Assembly (NCBI RefSeq): GCF_043290135.1
Contig: NC_134701.1
Span: forward strand, 198,322,101 to 198,386,100
Length of the DNA: 64,000 nucleotides
Source: Rhipicephalus microplus
Taxonomy: Eukaryota > Arthropoda > Arachnida > Ixodida > Ixodidae
Reading direction: 5' to 3'
Shown: in pieces, positions 22,130 to 34,322 of the stretch
Position numbering within the stretch: the stretch's first letter is position 1
Layout of the letters: the number at the start of each line of letters is the position of its first letter
Made by a program: the position numbers and the translations under genes
The notes under the pieces: generated by a model
The model's input: only the letters and a program-made list of their open reading frames with translations
Told to the model about the DNA's origin: nothing
The model's database searches: none

Positions 22130-22600
22130 CTCTGGTGGCCGTCAGAAGGCGCCACGGTACTTTTTGTCAAGATTTTCTCTATGGAGTGGTTCTGAAGAGA
22201 AAGGAAGAGAATAGTGAGCCCCGTTATTGTCTGCTTCAGTGAGCGACACCGCCACAGAGCTCACAAGGGATGGGGGTGAGGAGGGATAAAAGGGTAGAAG
22301 TAAAGGTATAGGAAAGAGGAAGAAGAAGCAACAACAAACTGAAAAGATAGGAGAGACAGGAAAGATGGAAGAACGGTCACTGGAGTCCGAGGACGGGGTA
22401 CACTTGCGAGAGATGTTGTCGGCGTCTGTAGATGGCGTAGAGCAGGACCAGTAAATCAGAGCTGCGCTGTCGTCGAAGGTCGTCGGCGACAGGAGATGAC
22501 GTAGGGCGAGCCCAGTCGGCCAGCGCTACGATGACGCCGAAGGTCGCGAGCGCGCGGGCGCACAACCGGTCGGCACGAAATCCAGGGAGCGTCCATTTTT
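22130..22600 (-). mobile_element. Probable LINE 3' end
   Basis: On the minus strand an open frame of 62 codons (22377-22565), ending ...YRRRQHLSQVYP, is followed by a pyrimidine-rich UTR and the block TTGTGAGCTCTGTGGCGGTG. I recall that order from tick LINE 3' regions. No catalytic motif remains, so family and extent are uncertain. Confidence 0.35.
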
Positions 22601-24233
22601 TCTATGGACTTCCGTTTGGTCATACGCTCCCACGGTATCCAAAAGTTTGACCGAACCCGATATAGTGCTGGTCACGTGACAATACACGGCTTCGCGTTTA
22701 GCTGAAGGAGCGTGTGGGCACGAGTCAAGTAGACAGTGTTCTAAAACGACGTGCAGATAATGATCAGTTTTATAGCAGTTGAGCCATCCCTTAACAAAAC
22801 CTTCGCGTCACATGGTTTCCAGAATGTGCCTTGAAAGCGCGGAACATTTCCCGAAGGGTCGTCATCGTACACGGTCGGAGCGAAACGCCACAGCCGCTGA
22901 GCCATGGGGATGGCGTTCACTGATTCATTGCCAATTAATAAACCTTCGTCCCACGCATTGCAGAGCCGCGTAGAACGACCTTCTGAAGGTGGTGGAAGCA
23001 AAAGTGGCAAGCACGTGAGCAGGATTGCATGGCGTTCACCCTCGTGCACTTAGAAACGTTAGCGATGACTGGCCTTTGATTATTGCCCTCGGTCTATTAT
23101 AGTTCACGAACGCGCTGGGGCATGACAATTTCCCATTCACGCTTCTCGCGACAATGAATCGCTGTACTGCTCACGAGCTAGTGCCCTTCCAACCCGTTGC
23201 AAGGTTTCTGTATACATCCGCCATTCATGCTACATACATGCATACTAGCTGCAGCTGTGTGAAAACTGCGAACACCATATGTACGCGGCTGAATACATGC
23301 GGAAACGAACGCAGAAGAAGGAAGCGATAAGCGAGAAAAAACCGGGTATACTGTAACATCTAATGCGCGATCCGACGATAATCGATTAGGACAAAAAAAA
23401 GCTTTCGCGAAAGACGAGGACAGAAACGAACAGAAAAGGACGAGAGGTCGGCACGATATTGCATCGATTGAAATGAACGCCGAGGGGAAAGAAGAGAGAA
23501 GCATGGAAATAATAATGCAGCAAGAAAAGGGGAGTAGGCGAAAAAAAAAAGATATAGCAAAATCACAGCTCGCATTGCAACAGGCGTACCAGACGAGGTA
23601 TTGTTGTCGATTGGAAACCGACGGCAAGATAAAAGGCAATCACATCAAGAGGTCGGCGTCAAAGCCGACCTGTAGCAAACGGTAGTCACGTATGCGTCGC
23701 ACGTGTATATCAGTCATGGAAAAATACCGCAGCACTGATCAGGTCGCAGACGAGTCTATCAATAAGCATACAGTCCTCGGGTAAACAAAAAAATGGGGTG
23801 CTTAGCCCAAAGGCACAATGGCGAAGATTGAGAACTAAGTCCATTATTAACTAAAGCTTCAGTATAGGGGCGAGAACAGAAGAGTAGACTCGATTTAATT
23901 GTAAACTATAATAATCTCATAAGTAATAGAAAACAAGGGTGATTCATAACGATACAGGGACACAACATGAAAAACGCAAGCAATTACAGAACTTCAATTA
24001 CGGAAAATGCGCTGGGAACGAGATAAGATCGGGAGGAAATGGGGACGGCATAGATTGTTCAATAATACCAACCAGCGAAGCTGAACGTGCGAATGTACAC
24101 AGCGACCTGGCCCCGAGCAAGTTTTTAGGGATAACAATTTGGTGAAGAAGAACGAGGCTTAACGCACAACACGAAGGATTCCATGGGTACTACATGTAAC
24201 TAAATACACCACCTAGTTCAATTTTTAGCTCGG
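22601..24233. other. No gene recognised
   Basis: A purine-rich plus strand (23.38-23.56 kb) makes the minus strand open for 153 codons (23178-23639) with a Ser/Phe/Leu-rich product. This is likely a composition effect. No repeat family is identified. Confidence 0.4.
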
Positions 24234-24300
24234 GCAGTCAAAATTTGCGGAGCCCTTCACTACGGCGTCTCTGATATCACCGTTTCGGGACGTTAAACTC
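24234..24300 (+). mobile_element. Ruka SINE 3' fragment
   Basis: GTCAAAATTTGCGGAGCCC, TTCACTACGGCGTCTCTGAT and CGTTTCGGGACGTTAAAC match the SINE 3' body. The part that normally reads ATAATCATATGGTGG is shortened. Confidence 0.75.
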
Positions 24301-27300
24301 GGACAGTAATGATTATTAGTTCAATTTTCTCTCGTATTCTCTCTCTCTCTCTGCTTCCGCATCCTCCCCGCCCTCTACTGGTTGACAGACAGTTTCCAGC
24401 TGCACAGAGTCCCCTTCAGGGAAGCGAACGATCATCACAACCACTTTTTCGATGTTAATACAACTTATGGGGAATACTTTGCGCCCCCCCATCACCCCCC
24501 CTTTTTTTTAGGTGACTATAGGTGTTGCGCAATAACTCAACAAGGCGTTGTGTAATAACTCAACAATCGATTTCCACTATCTCCTGCTTGGTCTAGGCAG
24601 TCTTCTTAAGGCTGTTCGACTGGATGATGCTCGTCAAGTCGCTAATTACCTCAGCCTTTTCAGCGTATTAGTCTCCTGTAGCAGTAAATCCGAGTTTCTA
24701 GTTTTGTTTCCTTTTTTGTAGGAATTTAAACGTCCTCCTTAATGCAACATTTTTCTCTTTCTCATCCTCCTGCTCCTGCCTTTTCTGAGCTTCCATAAAT
24801 GCACGGTGTTGGTTGCGTGCAGAAGGTATACGATGTCCTCAATTCTTTTGTGAGGGGCACATTACATATGCCACCTGCTACATTTACGGCATCGCAAATA
24901 TAGTGCTGTGAAAGGTGCAACAATGTTTATTTTTTAAAAAAAAGGGGGAGGGGGATTCAAGGATATTCAAGAATTTGCTAAATTCCAGCCCTTTCAAGGC
25001 CTTAAAAACGAACTTTTCGAAATTGAAGGGTTCTCAAGGATTTCAAGGACCCACATGAACCCTGCGCGGGCTTCATGAAATGGGTGGTCGCCATCCACAA
25101 TCGCGTTGTTGGCAGTTGATAAGGTATGGGTTGAGAGCTCGTTTCGGCTTAATACACGCGGGTATTGAGCTGCGATCCCTTTAAAAAGTCGCGAATGGCG
25201 AAAATTGCGGCTTACACTGCTATTTTACAAAGCAAGTGCTGAATTCAAGTATTCGTCAAAAAATAAGTGAATAAAACGCATTAATGTAATAGGCGTTTTT
25301 TATAATTTTTTTCTTATCTTCGATAAGTCGGCATTAGAATAATCTAGTCCCCCCCCCCCGTGAAATTTTAATTAACGAGCTTTTACTATAGCCATACATT
25401 CAGCACTACTCGCCCAAATGAAGCACCAGCTATTACTATTGCTGAGTGCAACTACTGCGCAATCAGTTAAGCCACCATGCTCTTATCACAATCTTACAGC
25501 CTCGGTTTCCGTGAGCCATTCCTTCCGTTCTGGAGGCTTCCGTATACGTCCTCCTACGACGACCGGAAAGCTGGCCGGGTAAAACGCCGAGAGACAGTGT
25601 GACAGTTAGATACTTGCTGCACAGGATATTTGAAACGACGGGTACAAAGCGACGCCCCAACTCCGTTTCCTTAATAGACATGCTTGTACTACACCAGCGC
25701 GCTGCTAACAGTATACGTGTCACCCTCCGCCGATCTTCGGCTCGTTTTTACAGATGGCCCTGAGCCTGACCGAGGTCGGTCCTTCCAGCACAACGCCAAT
25801 GGAATCTGTCGAGTATCCCAGAGGTCCGCGGTTATCGCAGCGTGTTATCGCTGCTTCGCGTGAAAACGTGCTGCTTACTGGAAACATCTGCTGCGGTAGA
25901 TAAAGAGCTATAAAAAGTTCCGCTGCACGCTCTGGCAATGCTTCGTGATCGGCGAACTCTCGAAAATCAATTCGCTTCGCTTAAGCAAACCTGCACGTCG
26001 TACTTTGGTCGCGTTAGCTAGGTTGCTTAAGAAGCGTATACACTACATTCAGCACAAATTACACCGATGTGTGAACTAATTAAAAGTTACTCGTTTGGCA
26101 AATATCTTACACGAGTAACGCCAATTTAGAGAAGGACTCAGGAAACGATAGAGTTTGTTTCAAGTGAAGTGCAGGTCTCAAAAATCCGGGGCGAAAAAAA
26201 GCACCGATTAATTTCGAACGTCACTGCATATGCGAACGCAGCTAAGTGAACGTCAACGGATCACTCCCGATTATTAGTACAGCAGTGCTCACACATTCCC
26301 ATAATTCAAATGTTGTCGTGTAACCCCCCACCCCCCTCCCCACCCCCATATGACAAATGGCAGTATTTATTACAGTGGCAAAGATCGATGCTGTAGTGGA
26401 GACCCACGTCATTTTATCCTACAGTGCAACGCCGTTACGTGGCGGCTTCGATTTTTCGAGGAATACACGTGCAGTGCTGCCACAATACCGCTATTAGCTC
26501 ACTCAAATACTGCAATGTACTGTACACGTTCACCGATTGGTGGTGACGTGCTCTTCCTTTTGTAGAGATTAGATAGATCGTACTTCTTTTTGTTAAATGT
26601 GTACATATGCTTCTCGATTTACCTAACATACGCGTCTCTTAAAGGGCCCTAGTTGTGTCAGAACATCGCAAGCTCCGATTTTGTTGCCAAGCGAACTCCA
26701 CAACACCTCAATATATTTTGCTTGGAAGCCCGACATGTCGGCTTGTATTCGAGGGTCTCTTTTTTTCCTGATGCACTTCATTTAGAGCTATAGTGGACAA
26801 GTAAGAGTAATGTATGATAACTAGGAACACCCACCTCTCTCAATATTCTCATCGCTCACTTTCGGTCCTCCCTTTGCCTAATAAAAAATAAATTACTTGT
26901 CTATCAACCTTCCAAGAGAGTGAGTATACTATTTAAAAACTGAAGTATTTCGGTGGTCGGCTCTGTGGTTATGCAGCCACGAGATAGAATACAGAATGCA
27001 CCTGTGAAGTTTACCAACTTCGCAGCGATAAATATAATTTTTTTACTATTTAAAATAAACTCAACTACTCACGCTGATTAGGTCGGAGCTACTAAAAGCT
27101 AATCACTTTATTATGGGCGAAAAAATACAGTAGGGTGAGGCAACTCGCATCAACGTGTCGTTTCTACGCACAAGTATTCGCCTCATTTAAAAAAACAAAA
27201 AAATGCAGGCACGGTGTCACGCCTGTGCGAATTCAATCAGAGATTAAACATGTTGCAATACAGTTCAACATTGGAGGTGACGGTCATCGAGAACGTGCCG

Positions 27301-27480
27301 CGTAGAAGACTCAAAGTTATGGTGCAAAAGTATTACAGTAAAATAAAGTACTCGCACAAGCGAATCAGCCTAGAAACCAGCTCTACGCCTTTTGTATATG
27401 TAATCCTAAACCACGCGTGTTTCGCTTACCCCCTGCAAACGGTACTGTCTCCCTGGCTCAGTACAGCGTGCTAATGCCGT
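24301..27480. other. No gene recognised
   Basis: Mostly AT-rich unique-looking DNA. TCAAGG(A) motifs recur at 24957-25046. C-runs lie at 24484-24500, 25351-25360 and 26325-26345. No coding exon is recognised. Confidence 0.4.
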
Positions 27481-27521
27481 CTCATTTCTTTCTTTTTTTT
27501 TTTTTGCCCACTTACAGTCAC

Positions 27522-27884
27522 TTATAAATAATCGCGCCGAATGAGATAACGAGAGCCGTCAGACTAGCCGTCCGAGAGATTACGGTGGCGGGGACAACAA
27601 TGCAACTAGGGTGGGCACGAGCCGCGGCGCTGTTGCGGAGATTGGGTTCGCCCGTCGACAAAACACCGCCGCTTATCGCCCGTCGGTGTCGATATCATTC
27701 TGCGCACACATCGCGGAGAGAGACAAACACGCCAAATATGATCAGCTCGGAAAGCGGTAGTAGCAGCAGCTCCGCACGCCCGGCAGAGAGAAGCGGCAGG
27801 GCAAGCCGGCGAAACCAAGCGAGCTTGCCGTCACAAGATGCGGCGTCCGAACACACACAGTCCAGCCGGCCCGCCCGAGTTTAG
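27522..27884 (+). other. Possible TATA promoter and short ORF
   Basis: TTATAAATA at about 27522-27530 lies about 70 bp before an ATG at 27600. That ATG opens 94 codons with an Arg/Ala/Leu-rich N-terminus that could be organelle-targeting, then a Ser/Arg-rich tail. The stretch to 28100 is CpG-rich. No homologue comes to mind, and length and composition allow chance. Confidence 0.2.
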
Positions 27885-29389
27885 CAGCGCGCGAAAGAGA
27901 AACCTGCCTCTGAACTCACTTGTAATAAACGGCGTAGCATGGCTGGGTACTTCGTTTGGAGGCGAACGACATTGTCAGCGTCGCAGCGGCCGGAAAGCAC
28001 CGCGCATTCCTTCACTTTGGCAGCTTGACCAGCCCCTCTCGGCTAACAGGAGGCATCCATGTTTGACGAGATACGAAGAGACGGCGCGCCTCTTCACAAC
28101 GTGCAGCCAGCTGTCTGCGCTCTTTTCACTTGTTTGTTATTTTCCTGTCTACGCGACAAACGTCTCGGAGGCTTCGTGATAGAATAACCCTCCGAGACCG
28201 GTTTTGCCGCCGTAACAAATCACAAAGGTCGCGTGTTTTTGTTGATAGTTTCACTTGTTCGCGAAAGGTGGCGGTACTTGACGGCCACTTTTGTTTTTTG
28301 TGGTTTTTATTTCGAGAGGTGGCGGCTGCGGTTTAGCAAAGAGGAGGGTTTCTGGACGGGCTGCCACGGCGTGTGCAAATTGCACGTATTCAAATACGAC
28401 CGCGCTGGGAGGCAACAAAACAAACACCATTCGCCTATGTAAGGAACGGTGTCTCTCACAACTTTGTTCTTTTTCAGTGCCTTCTAAAGTTGTTCAATGG
28501 CAAGTTAGAGGACATACAAAACGATCCATGTATGTTCAAAAAATTGACTGCACTCATTCACCAACGTAAAGTAATGATGCGTAGTTTGATGCATTGACCC
28601 GAATATGAGTATTCGTGATCTTATTTTTTTTTCTTTTCTTAACAAGGCTATGGCCTAAAGGCACGACATATGCACCTGCAAGGGAACGAGATATTGACTC
28701 ACTTTACCACGTAAAATTTTTAGAACAACAAATTATTAACCCTGGCTGATAAAAAAATAGCTGGTGTCCATCATGCTTAGGTTTAGAATGGAGGCCCCTC
28801 ATACAGTCAAGCTAACAGGACATATAAGAATATTCTTTTATTTTGCTTTCATTTTCTAGCATACTCGTAGACAGACATCCCATTATTTGAAAATGCCGTA
28901 AAACTGTTGATGTTCTATTTTTAGTAGCGGGATATAATTCACTACAATGTATAATTTCGGACACAATCGAGAGCGGCTTAGCAGATTATGCACTTATTTA
29001 TTCATATTTTACTTAGGCCCGCCTATAATCACCATTCGGTGATTTTGGCAAAGTAGTATTACTTAGTGTTGAACAAAACGGCGAACACAGACAGAATATT
29101 ACACCACGACACAACAAAGCCTTGCATATTTTGTTTTTCGACGTAACGCGAGATGTCGCTATTCGTCAGGTCCTTCCAATTACTCCCAAAGCTTTTAGTT
29201 TTCTTTTTTTTTATATTTACAGCTCATATTGTCGCCTTATCCCATCAACAGAGATCTTCAGTCTTCCCATTTACGTATAAATACATTGAACATCATCATT
29301 AGAAGCCAGGAAATATATTAGTACACACGCATCAGTTACTAAATTACATTGCAAATAAAATTCTATACAGTTAATGTAGCCTAATCTGA
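27885..29389. other. No gene recognised
   Basis: CpG-rich until about 28.1 kb, then AT-rich. Overlapping plus-strand frames of 60-110 codons up to 28.6 kb resemble nothing known. Confidence 0.4.
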
Positions 29390-30490
29390 ATCACATGCAG
29401 TTTCTCAGGCTGCCGTGTCTGTTCTTTCCACAATTATACGGTGAAGTATCACAGTAAATCAAGTAAGGCATTCTGATGCGCAACAAGAGTATGTAATAAA
29501 GTAGACATACGCCTGTTTTCCTGATCGGCCTGCAATTTTTCAAGTCCTTGACGTCTCCTTTCTTTATCCATGGATTACGATGATGTTGGCGTTCATCCAA
29601 GATTCTAGTATCCTTCCCGTCAAGAGACACTTCGTATATAAGGTGGCCAGTTTTTAGAACACAATTTCTCCGTCGTCTTTCGGGATGTCCGCGGTTACCT
29701 TATCCTCACCAGCGGCTTTGCCTTTTTGCATTCCTTCTAGGGCTTTCCTCACTTCCCCTGTCGTTACAGGTAATATGTCGAATTCCTCGGGACTATTATT
29801 GTTTCTCACGATATCATCCTGGTTGTCCTAACTTCTGTATAACTCTCTGCAAAACTTCTCCGCCACCTCGATTATCCTATACATATTGGTTATTACATAG
29901 CCGTCCTTGTTCCTTAATGGATACATCCGACTTCCGCCTATGCACAAGTTTGCCTTCGCAGCTTTTAGGCTTCTGCAGAATTTTACAGACTGCTCAACTT
30001 TCTCTATGTTATACCTTCTGATGGCGGCTACCTTGCGCCTATTAATTATCTTCGAAAGCTCCACTAGCTCTACTTTGTCGGTTGCAATTGAGGCTTTTAT
30101 GGTTTGTGGAGCTCCTAATAAGATTGTTCGCCTTCTGAGATAGTTTGCCAGTGTCCTGTCTACTGACTGTATCTTAAGTTCCTTTGCACTCTTTCATGAT
30201 AGCAGTAAGATTGTGCGTCGTTCATTGTGTCGACGCTAACGTGGGTTACCTCGTTTAATGCGTCGAATCTATTCTGAAGTCAAACTCGGAATTCGTGTAC
30301 TTTCCCTCTCACCGCTAGTTCGTTAATTGGCTTTTTACGTATCAGTTTTTGTCTCCGCTTTTTTTTAACTCCAGGCGAATACGAGCTCATACCATTCTCT
30401 ATGGTCACAGCACCGGATCTTGCTAACTACTCCTACATCTCGTACAATGCCTGGGTGAGCACATAATGAAGTCTATTTCATTTTAAGCTT
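29390..30490 (-). mobile_element. LINE fragment: endonuclease end, linker, start of RT
   Basis: Read on the minus strand from 30490. The first segment is an APE-type endonuclease C-terminus, IDFIM...VSKIRCCDHRMVRARI, with the catalytic Asp-His pair near 30405. A basic linker follows (KKKRRQKLIRKKPINELAV), then NRFDAL. A linker frame (29828-30064) ends EKFCRELYRS, followed by ALEGMQKGKAAGEDKVTAD near 29700-29760 and KKGDVKDLKNCRPI at 29525-29570, the entry to the RT palm. Several frameshifts and stops break the frame, so it is dead. The order and motifs suggest an RTE-like element, but the clade is an inference. 3' RT motifs and tail are missing. Confidence 0.75.
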
Positions 30491-31007
30491 TGCCATTAAG
30501 GCATGTTACTTGGCGTGCTTGCTTGATCGATCTCTTGTTAGTCGTAAGGTGCAGCATAATACTGTCTCTGTGATATCAACGTACTCTTACAATCACCTCT
30601 ATGAACTCATTTCCGGGACGCGAGAAACACACGTCACCTTAAGCGATAAGACAAAACCACAGGCGAGAGAAAAGAAGGACTTTGCTTTGGGCAAGTTGGT
30701 ACCATTCTTAGCTGAAAAAAAAAAGGAGTTGAAAGAGGACGAGGACGCAGAAACACAGAGCACATACGAGCGCTCGTACCCGTCTTTCTTGAACTGTTTT
30801 TCCCTAGCTAGGAAATGTAACGGCGAGAATAACTTCCATTTGCTCTACCCAGTGAACGATTCCGCCATGAGCTCACGGGTCCCACCACTTATGACCTGTA
30901 TAGCTGCGTATTTTTCTTTAAATGTTCACGCAGTGTCTCGCCGCGCCACGATAACCTACCCACATTTTGACTGATTTTTTAAAGGGCGTAACCCTCCCAA
31001 GGGTCCA
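30491..31007. other. No gene recognised
   Basis: A plus-strand frame of 154 codons (30510-30974) does not begin at ATG and shows only a Lys/Glu-rich patch. It is bounded by LINE remnants on both sides. Confidence 0.3.
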
Positions 31008-31515
31008 TGGCTTCTCATATTGCTAGAGGATTTGGCCATTCGTCGGAAATGTGCACGCCTATCACTTTTCCACAAACTTTACAATCACCCATCATTACAT
31101 GACAGTTTCTTTGAACCCGCCTGTTCCATCTTTCCCCGCCGTGATCATCCTAACAAAGTCAAACGCCCGCTATCTCGCACACTTCGTTTCGCTCAGTCAT
31201 TCATCCCGCGCACTATTACTGAGTGGAACAGTTTGCCTGCACATATTGCCACCGAGAAAGACTCGGTAAAGTTTTCAGAGCTCATGCGCACTACGGTGAC
31301 TAAATATTTTTTGCTTTTGTTGTTTTGTTTTCTTTCGTTTTTAACTATTGTATAACGCCATGCAATTGCTGCCCGTATTCATGGTTTGCGCTTTATTGCG
31401 GTTGTCAGGTTGCACTGTATCTTGCTGTAAACCATGTTGTACCGCCCCCCCTCCCCCTATGTAATACCCTCTTCTAGAGGGTCTTTAGGGGTAACCTGAA
31501 TAAATAAATAAATAT
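31008..31515 (+). mobile_element. LINE ORF2 C-terminus and 3' UTR (CR1/L2/Jockey-type)
   Basis: The open frame ends a LINE ORF2: RRKCARLSLFHKLYNHPSL, later HPNKVKRPLSRTLRF and SFIPRTITEWNSLPAHI. This is the conserved C-terminal tail after the RT in these clades. A UTR follows with hairpin ACCCTC-TTCTA-GAGGGT (31466-31482) and the tail AATAAATAAATAAATA. Everything upstream of this tail is absent, so the copy is 5'-truncated at about 31008 and non-functional. Confidence 0.85.
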
Positions 31516-31930
31516 TGCCTCATCTCGCGTGCTCACGCAGTTGTCAATAAAGTTGTCAATAAACGAAGCTAACAACGCTCAAAGCCAGAGAGAAATAAAT
31601 TAACAAGGTATAAAATAAAATCAACAACGCAAATAAATTAATCGCAATAATCCACCTAAAGTTGCGAGAAACGCTTCCGAAATATTCGGCAAAGGCCTGC
31701 GCCGCGCGAGAGAGGGCGCCACCGCCTCGGCAAGCGCACGGCCGCCGAGTTGGTGTCAAGTGCGCGATTGCCAAGGAAATCACTGTGTTTCTTGTCCTAC
31801 GAACTTTCTCAGGTTGCACGGCAGAGTGGCTCTTTCTTTCTCTTCCTTTATTTCTCTTCTTTTTTCTTTTTGCTTTTTTTCCTGCTCTCTGTGATATACC
31901 CACAACGGGGGTCTATAGTGGTTAAAGTGA

Positions 31931-32170
31931 TGCCCCGCCGCGGCTAAGGTACTCGGCTGCTGACCCACAGGTCGCGGGATCGAATCCCGGCTGCGGCGGC
32001 TGCATTTCCGATAGAGGCGGGAATGTTGTAGGCCCGTGCGCTCAGATTTGGGTGCACGTTAAAGAACCCCAGGTGGTCGAAATTTCCGGAGCCCTCCACT
32101 ACGGCGTCTCTCATAATCATATGGTGCTTTTGGGACGTTAAACCCCACATATGAATCAACCAATCAATCA
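31931..32170 (+). mobile_element. Ruka-type SINE with A-box deletion
   Basis: Head, body and (ATCA)n tail are present. The head reads CCCCGCCGCGGCTAAGG, lacking the 11 bases TGGTCTAGTGG that form most of the A box in other copies. The B box is kept. The possible target duplication is short (AAAGTG at 31924 and 32170). The copy should not be transcribed by Pol III. Confidence 0.92.
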
Positions 32171-32269
32171 AAGTGCTTGAATTTTACCTGGAATGTTCCG
32201 CGATGCAATCCCTGCCACAACGGCCATATATTCATGGAAGCGAAACGCTATAAGTCCCTCTGCTTACAT

Positions 32270-32400
32270 GTATTTAAGTGCGTTCTAAGGAAACACGCGT
32301 GGTAGAAATTTCCGGAGGATCCCACTACAGCGTCTCTCGTGAACATATCAGTTTTTTGGGACACTATAGTGCCCCAAAACTGATATGATAATAATCGCTT
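32270..32400. mobile_element. SINE 3' fragment ending in a palindrome
   Basis: GTGGTAGAAATTTCCGGAGG, CACTACAGCGTCTCTCG and CATATCAGTTTTTTGGGAC match the SINE 3' body. The last block is then mirrored, giving a near-perfect 44-bp inverted repeat at 32344-32387. Confidence 0.7.
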
Positions 32401-32644
32401 ATACGTAGCCGACTATCATCATTAATAAAGAAGTTTTAACGAGTGCTCGCGAGTCTCGATCCCAGCTTGTTCTCGGCTGCGCCTCAAGCCACGGTCACCT
32501 ACCAAACGGCAGCAGCAACCCATTTTTTTTTTCTGCACAGCAGACCACTGATTAAGCAAATTATATAAGTCGCAGCACGAGCTACCTCGCAGAAGAGCTC
32601 GCCAAAGTCCTGCGCACGTTTGTTCGACACACCCCGATACAGTG

Positions 32645-32758
32645 ATAGGTAAAGCAGGGGCGTAGCCGAATGGGGGGGGGGGGGGGCGTAAAGGGGGTTC
32701 AAACCTCTCCGAAAATTCTATATTGTTATACAAACACGCACACAAACATACATCAAGG
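32645..32758 (-). repeat. C/G-rich palindromic repeat, left part (interrupted)
   Basis: GGGGCGTAGCC, the G-tract, GGGGGTTCAAACC and CAAACACGCACACAAACATAC match the family at 46640 in reverse. It is interrupted by the SINE at 32759 and resumes at 33003-33055. Confidence 0.6.
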
Positions 32759-33002
32759 CCCCGCCGCGGTGGTCTAGAGGCTAAGGTACTTGGCGCGGGT
32801 TCGAATCCCGGCTGCGGCGGCTGCATTTCCGATGGAGGCGGAAATGTTGTAGGCCCGTGTGCTCAGATTTGGGTGCACGTTAAAGAACCCCAGGTGGACG
32901 AAATTTCCGGAGCCCTCCAGTATACGGCGTCTCTCATAACCATATGGTGGTTTTGGGACGTTAAACCACACATATCAATCAATCAATCAATCAATCAATC
33001 AA
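32759..33002 (+). mobile_element. Ruka-type SINE with inter-box deletion, nested
   Basis: A box and B box are both intact, but about 16-17 bases that normally lie between them (the anticodon-arm region) are missing. The body is complete and the tail is (ATCA)7-8. It is inserted into a C-rich palindromic repeat. Shortened A-to-B spacing could weaken or abolish Pol III transcription. Confidence 0.93.
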
Positions 33003-33055
33003 TGTAGTTGAACCCCCCCCCCCCCGGAAAAATTTCTCGTTACGCCCTTGAAGCA
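33003..33055 (-). repeat. C-rich palindromic repeat, right part
   Basis: GTTGAACCCC, the C-run, GGAAAAATTTCTCG and TTACGCCC continue the repeat of 32645-32758 after the nested SINE. Confidence 0.55.
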
Positions 33056-33720
33056 AAGGGTGTCGCTTTTTTTTATTTTTTGCTCTTTATTTTCAATTTT
33101 TCCGAAGCTCGTGACTTCATTCCTGCTACAATCTCGCCAGGTAAAGAGACTTACAACGAATAAGGAGAATACAACGCAGCTCGGAGGAAGACCGAGTAGC
33201 CGAAAGAGAGAGAAAAGCACCGCATATATAACATCGCGGTTTGGCGCGGCAAATCGCTCTTTGGCACCGCACACAATGGAGCGCTGAATGGCGAAGGGAA
33301 TACAGTATGCATGCGATGAGGTGCAGATAAGTCCCTTCCAAGCCACTATAGAAGCAAACGCAGAATACCGATGCGCGGATATCTGGACGGGAAAAGATTT
33401 CAGGCACGTGACTTCGTTAAGAACACCCGGCAACGGGGATAAGAAAAAGAAACGAACAACGGCAAAGCGAATAAATACGAGATTGAAAAGGCGGGAAGCA
33501 ATGCCAACATGAGATGTATAGGAGAAGACGCAGAGGTAGGAAAACGATAAAAGCGAGTGATCTTCACTCGAGGGTCAATTACAGTGGCGAGAAAAGGAAA
33601 AAAAATAAATAAATACATAAATACATGGCAGCACCATCTCAAAAAAGAAAAAGACGACGACCGGGAGCGAGACTAGAAGGGTGCCAATAGAGGCGCCAAG
33701 GAGATTTCGGTGAATGCACT
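33056..33720. other. No gene recognised
   Basis: No gene or repeat family. Minus-strand openness at 33126-33433 has no recognisable product. Confidence 0.4.
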
Positions 33721-33820
33721 TTTTTTTTTTTAGCTACAAGGTTTATTGGCGCGCCAGGGCGAGAGCCAATCTTTTTGACAAAGGCTGCGGTGCGCGCAGA
33801 ATGCGAACGAAACGGAATCC

Positions 33821-33822
<2 letters not shown>
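33721..33822 (-). mobile_element. Retroelement 3' end with poly(A)
   Basis: Minus strand: TTGGCTCTCGCCCTGGCGCG is followed by AATAAA, about 14 nt, then an A11 run (T on the plus strand at 33721-33731). That is a polyadenylated RNA end copied into DNA. The GGCTCTCGCC block is one I recall from tick LINE 3' UTRs; family uncertain. Confidence 0.45.

Positions 33823-33898
<76 letters not shown>
33823..33898. repeat. (ATT)n array, about 76 bp
   Basis: Perfect trinucleotide array directly upstream of the retroelement end at 33721-33822 (by minus-strand reading). Confidence 0.95.
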
Positions 33899-33901
<3 letters not shown>

Positions 33902-34236
33902 ACACGTGTACGCAAAAAAACCCTGTCAGGGTACGCTATCGCAGCAAGCTTGGAACAGTGTTCGGATGCGAGCTCGCGGGTTAAGGATTCGTCTAAAGAA
34001 ACAGCGCCGGTCCTCCTGTAATGTTCCCTTGTCCTTGTGTAAATTTAGCGATGTATTTTTTTTCTCTTTTGGTTGGAAGAGATCATTTAGCGATGACGTC
34101 ACCCACAAAAACCACTGGTGCAATCCCTGACTGCGAGAAACGGGTCATCGGAAGCGAGAATCAAGCGAAGATTATTTATTCGCTTCTGACGTTCATATAG
34201 TTATACCCACATGTACACAAGTATACTAATGATTTC

Positions 34237-34237
<1 letters not shown>

Positions 34238-34320
<83 letters not shown>

Positions 34321-34322
34321 TC
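34238..34322. repeat. (TTTC)n array
   Basis: Perfect tetranucleotide array of about 21 units, the same motif class as the GAAA array at 43084 but reverse-complementary. Confidence 0.95.
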
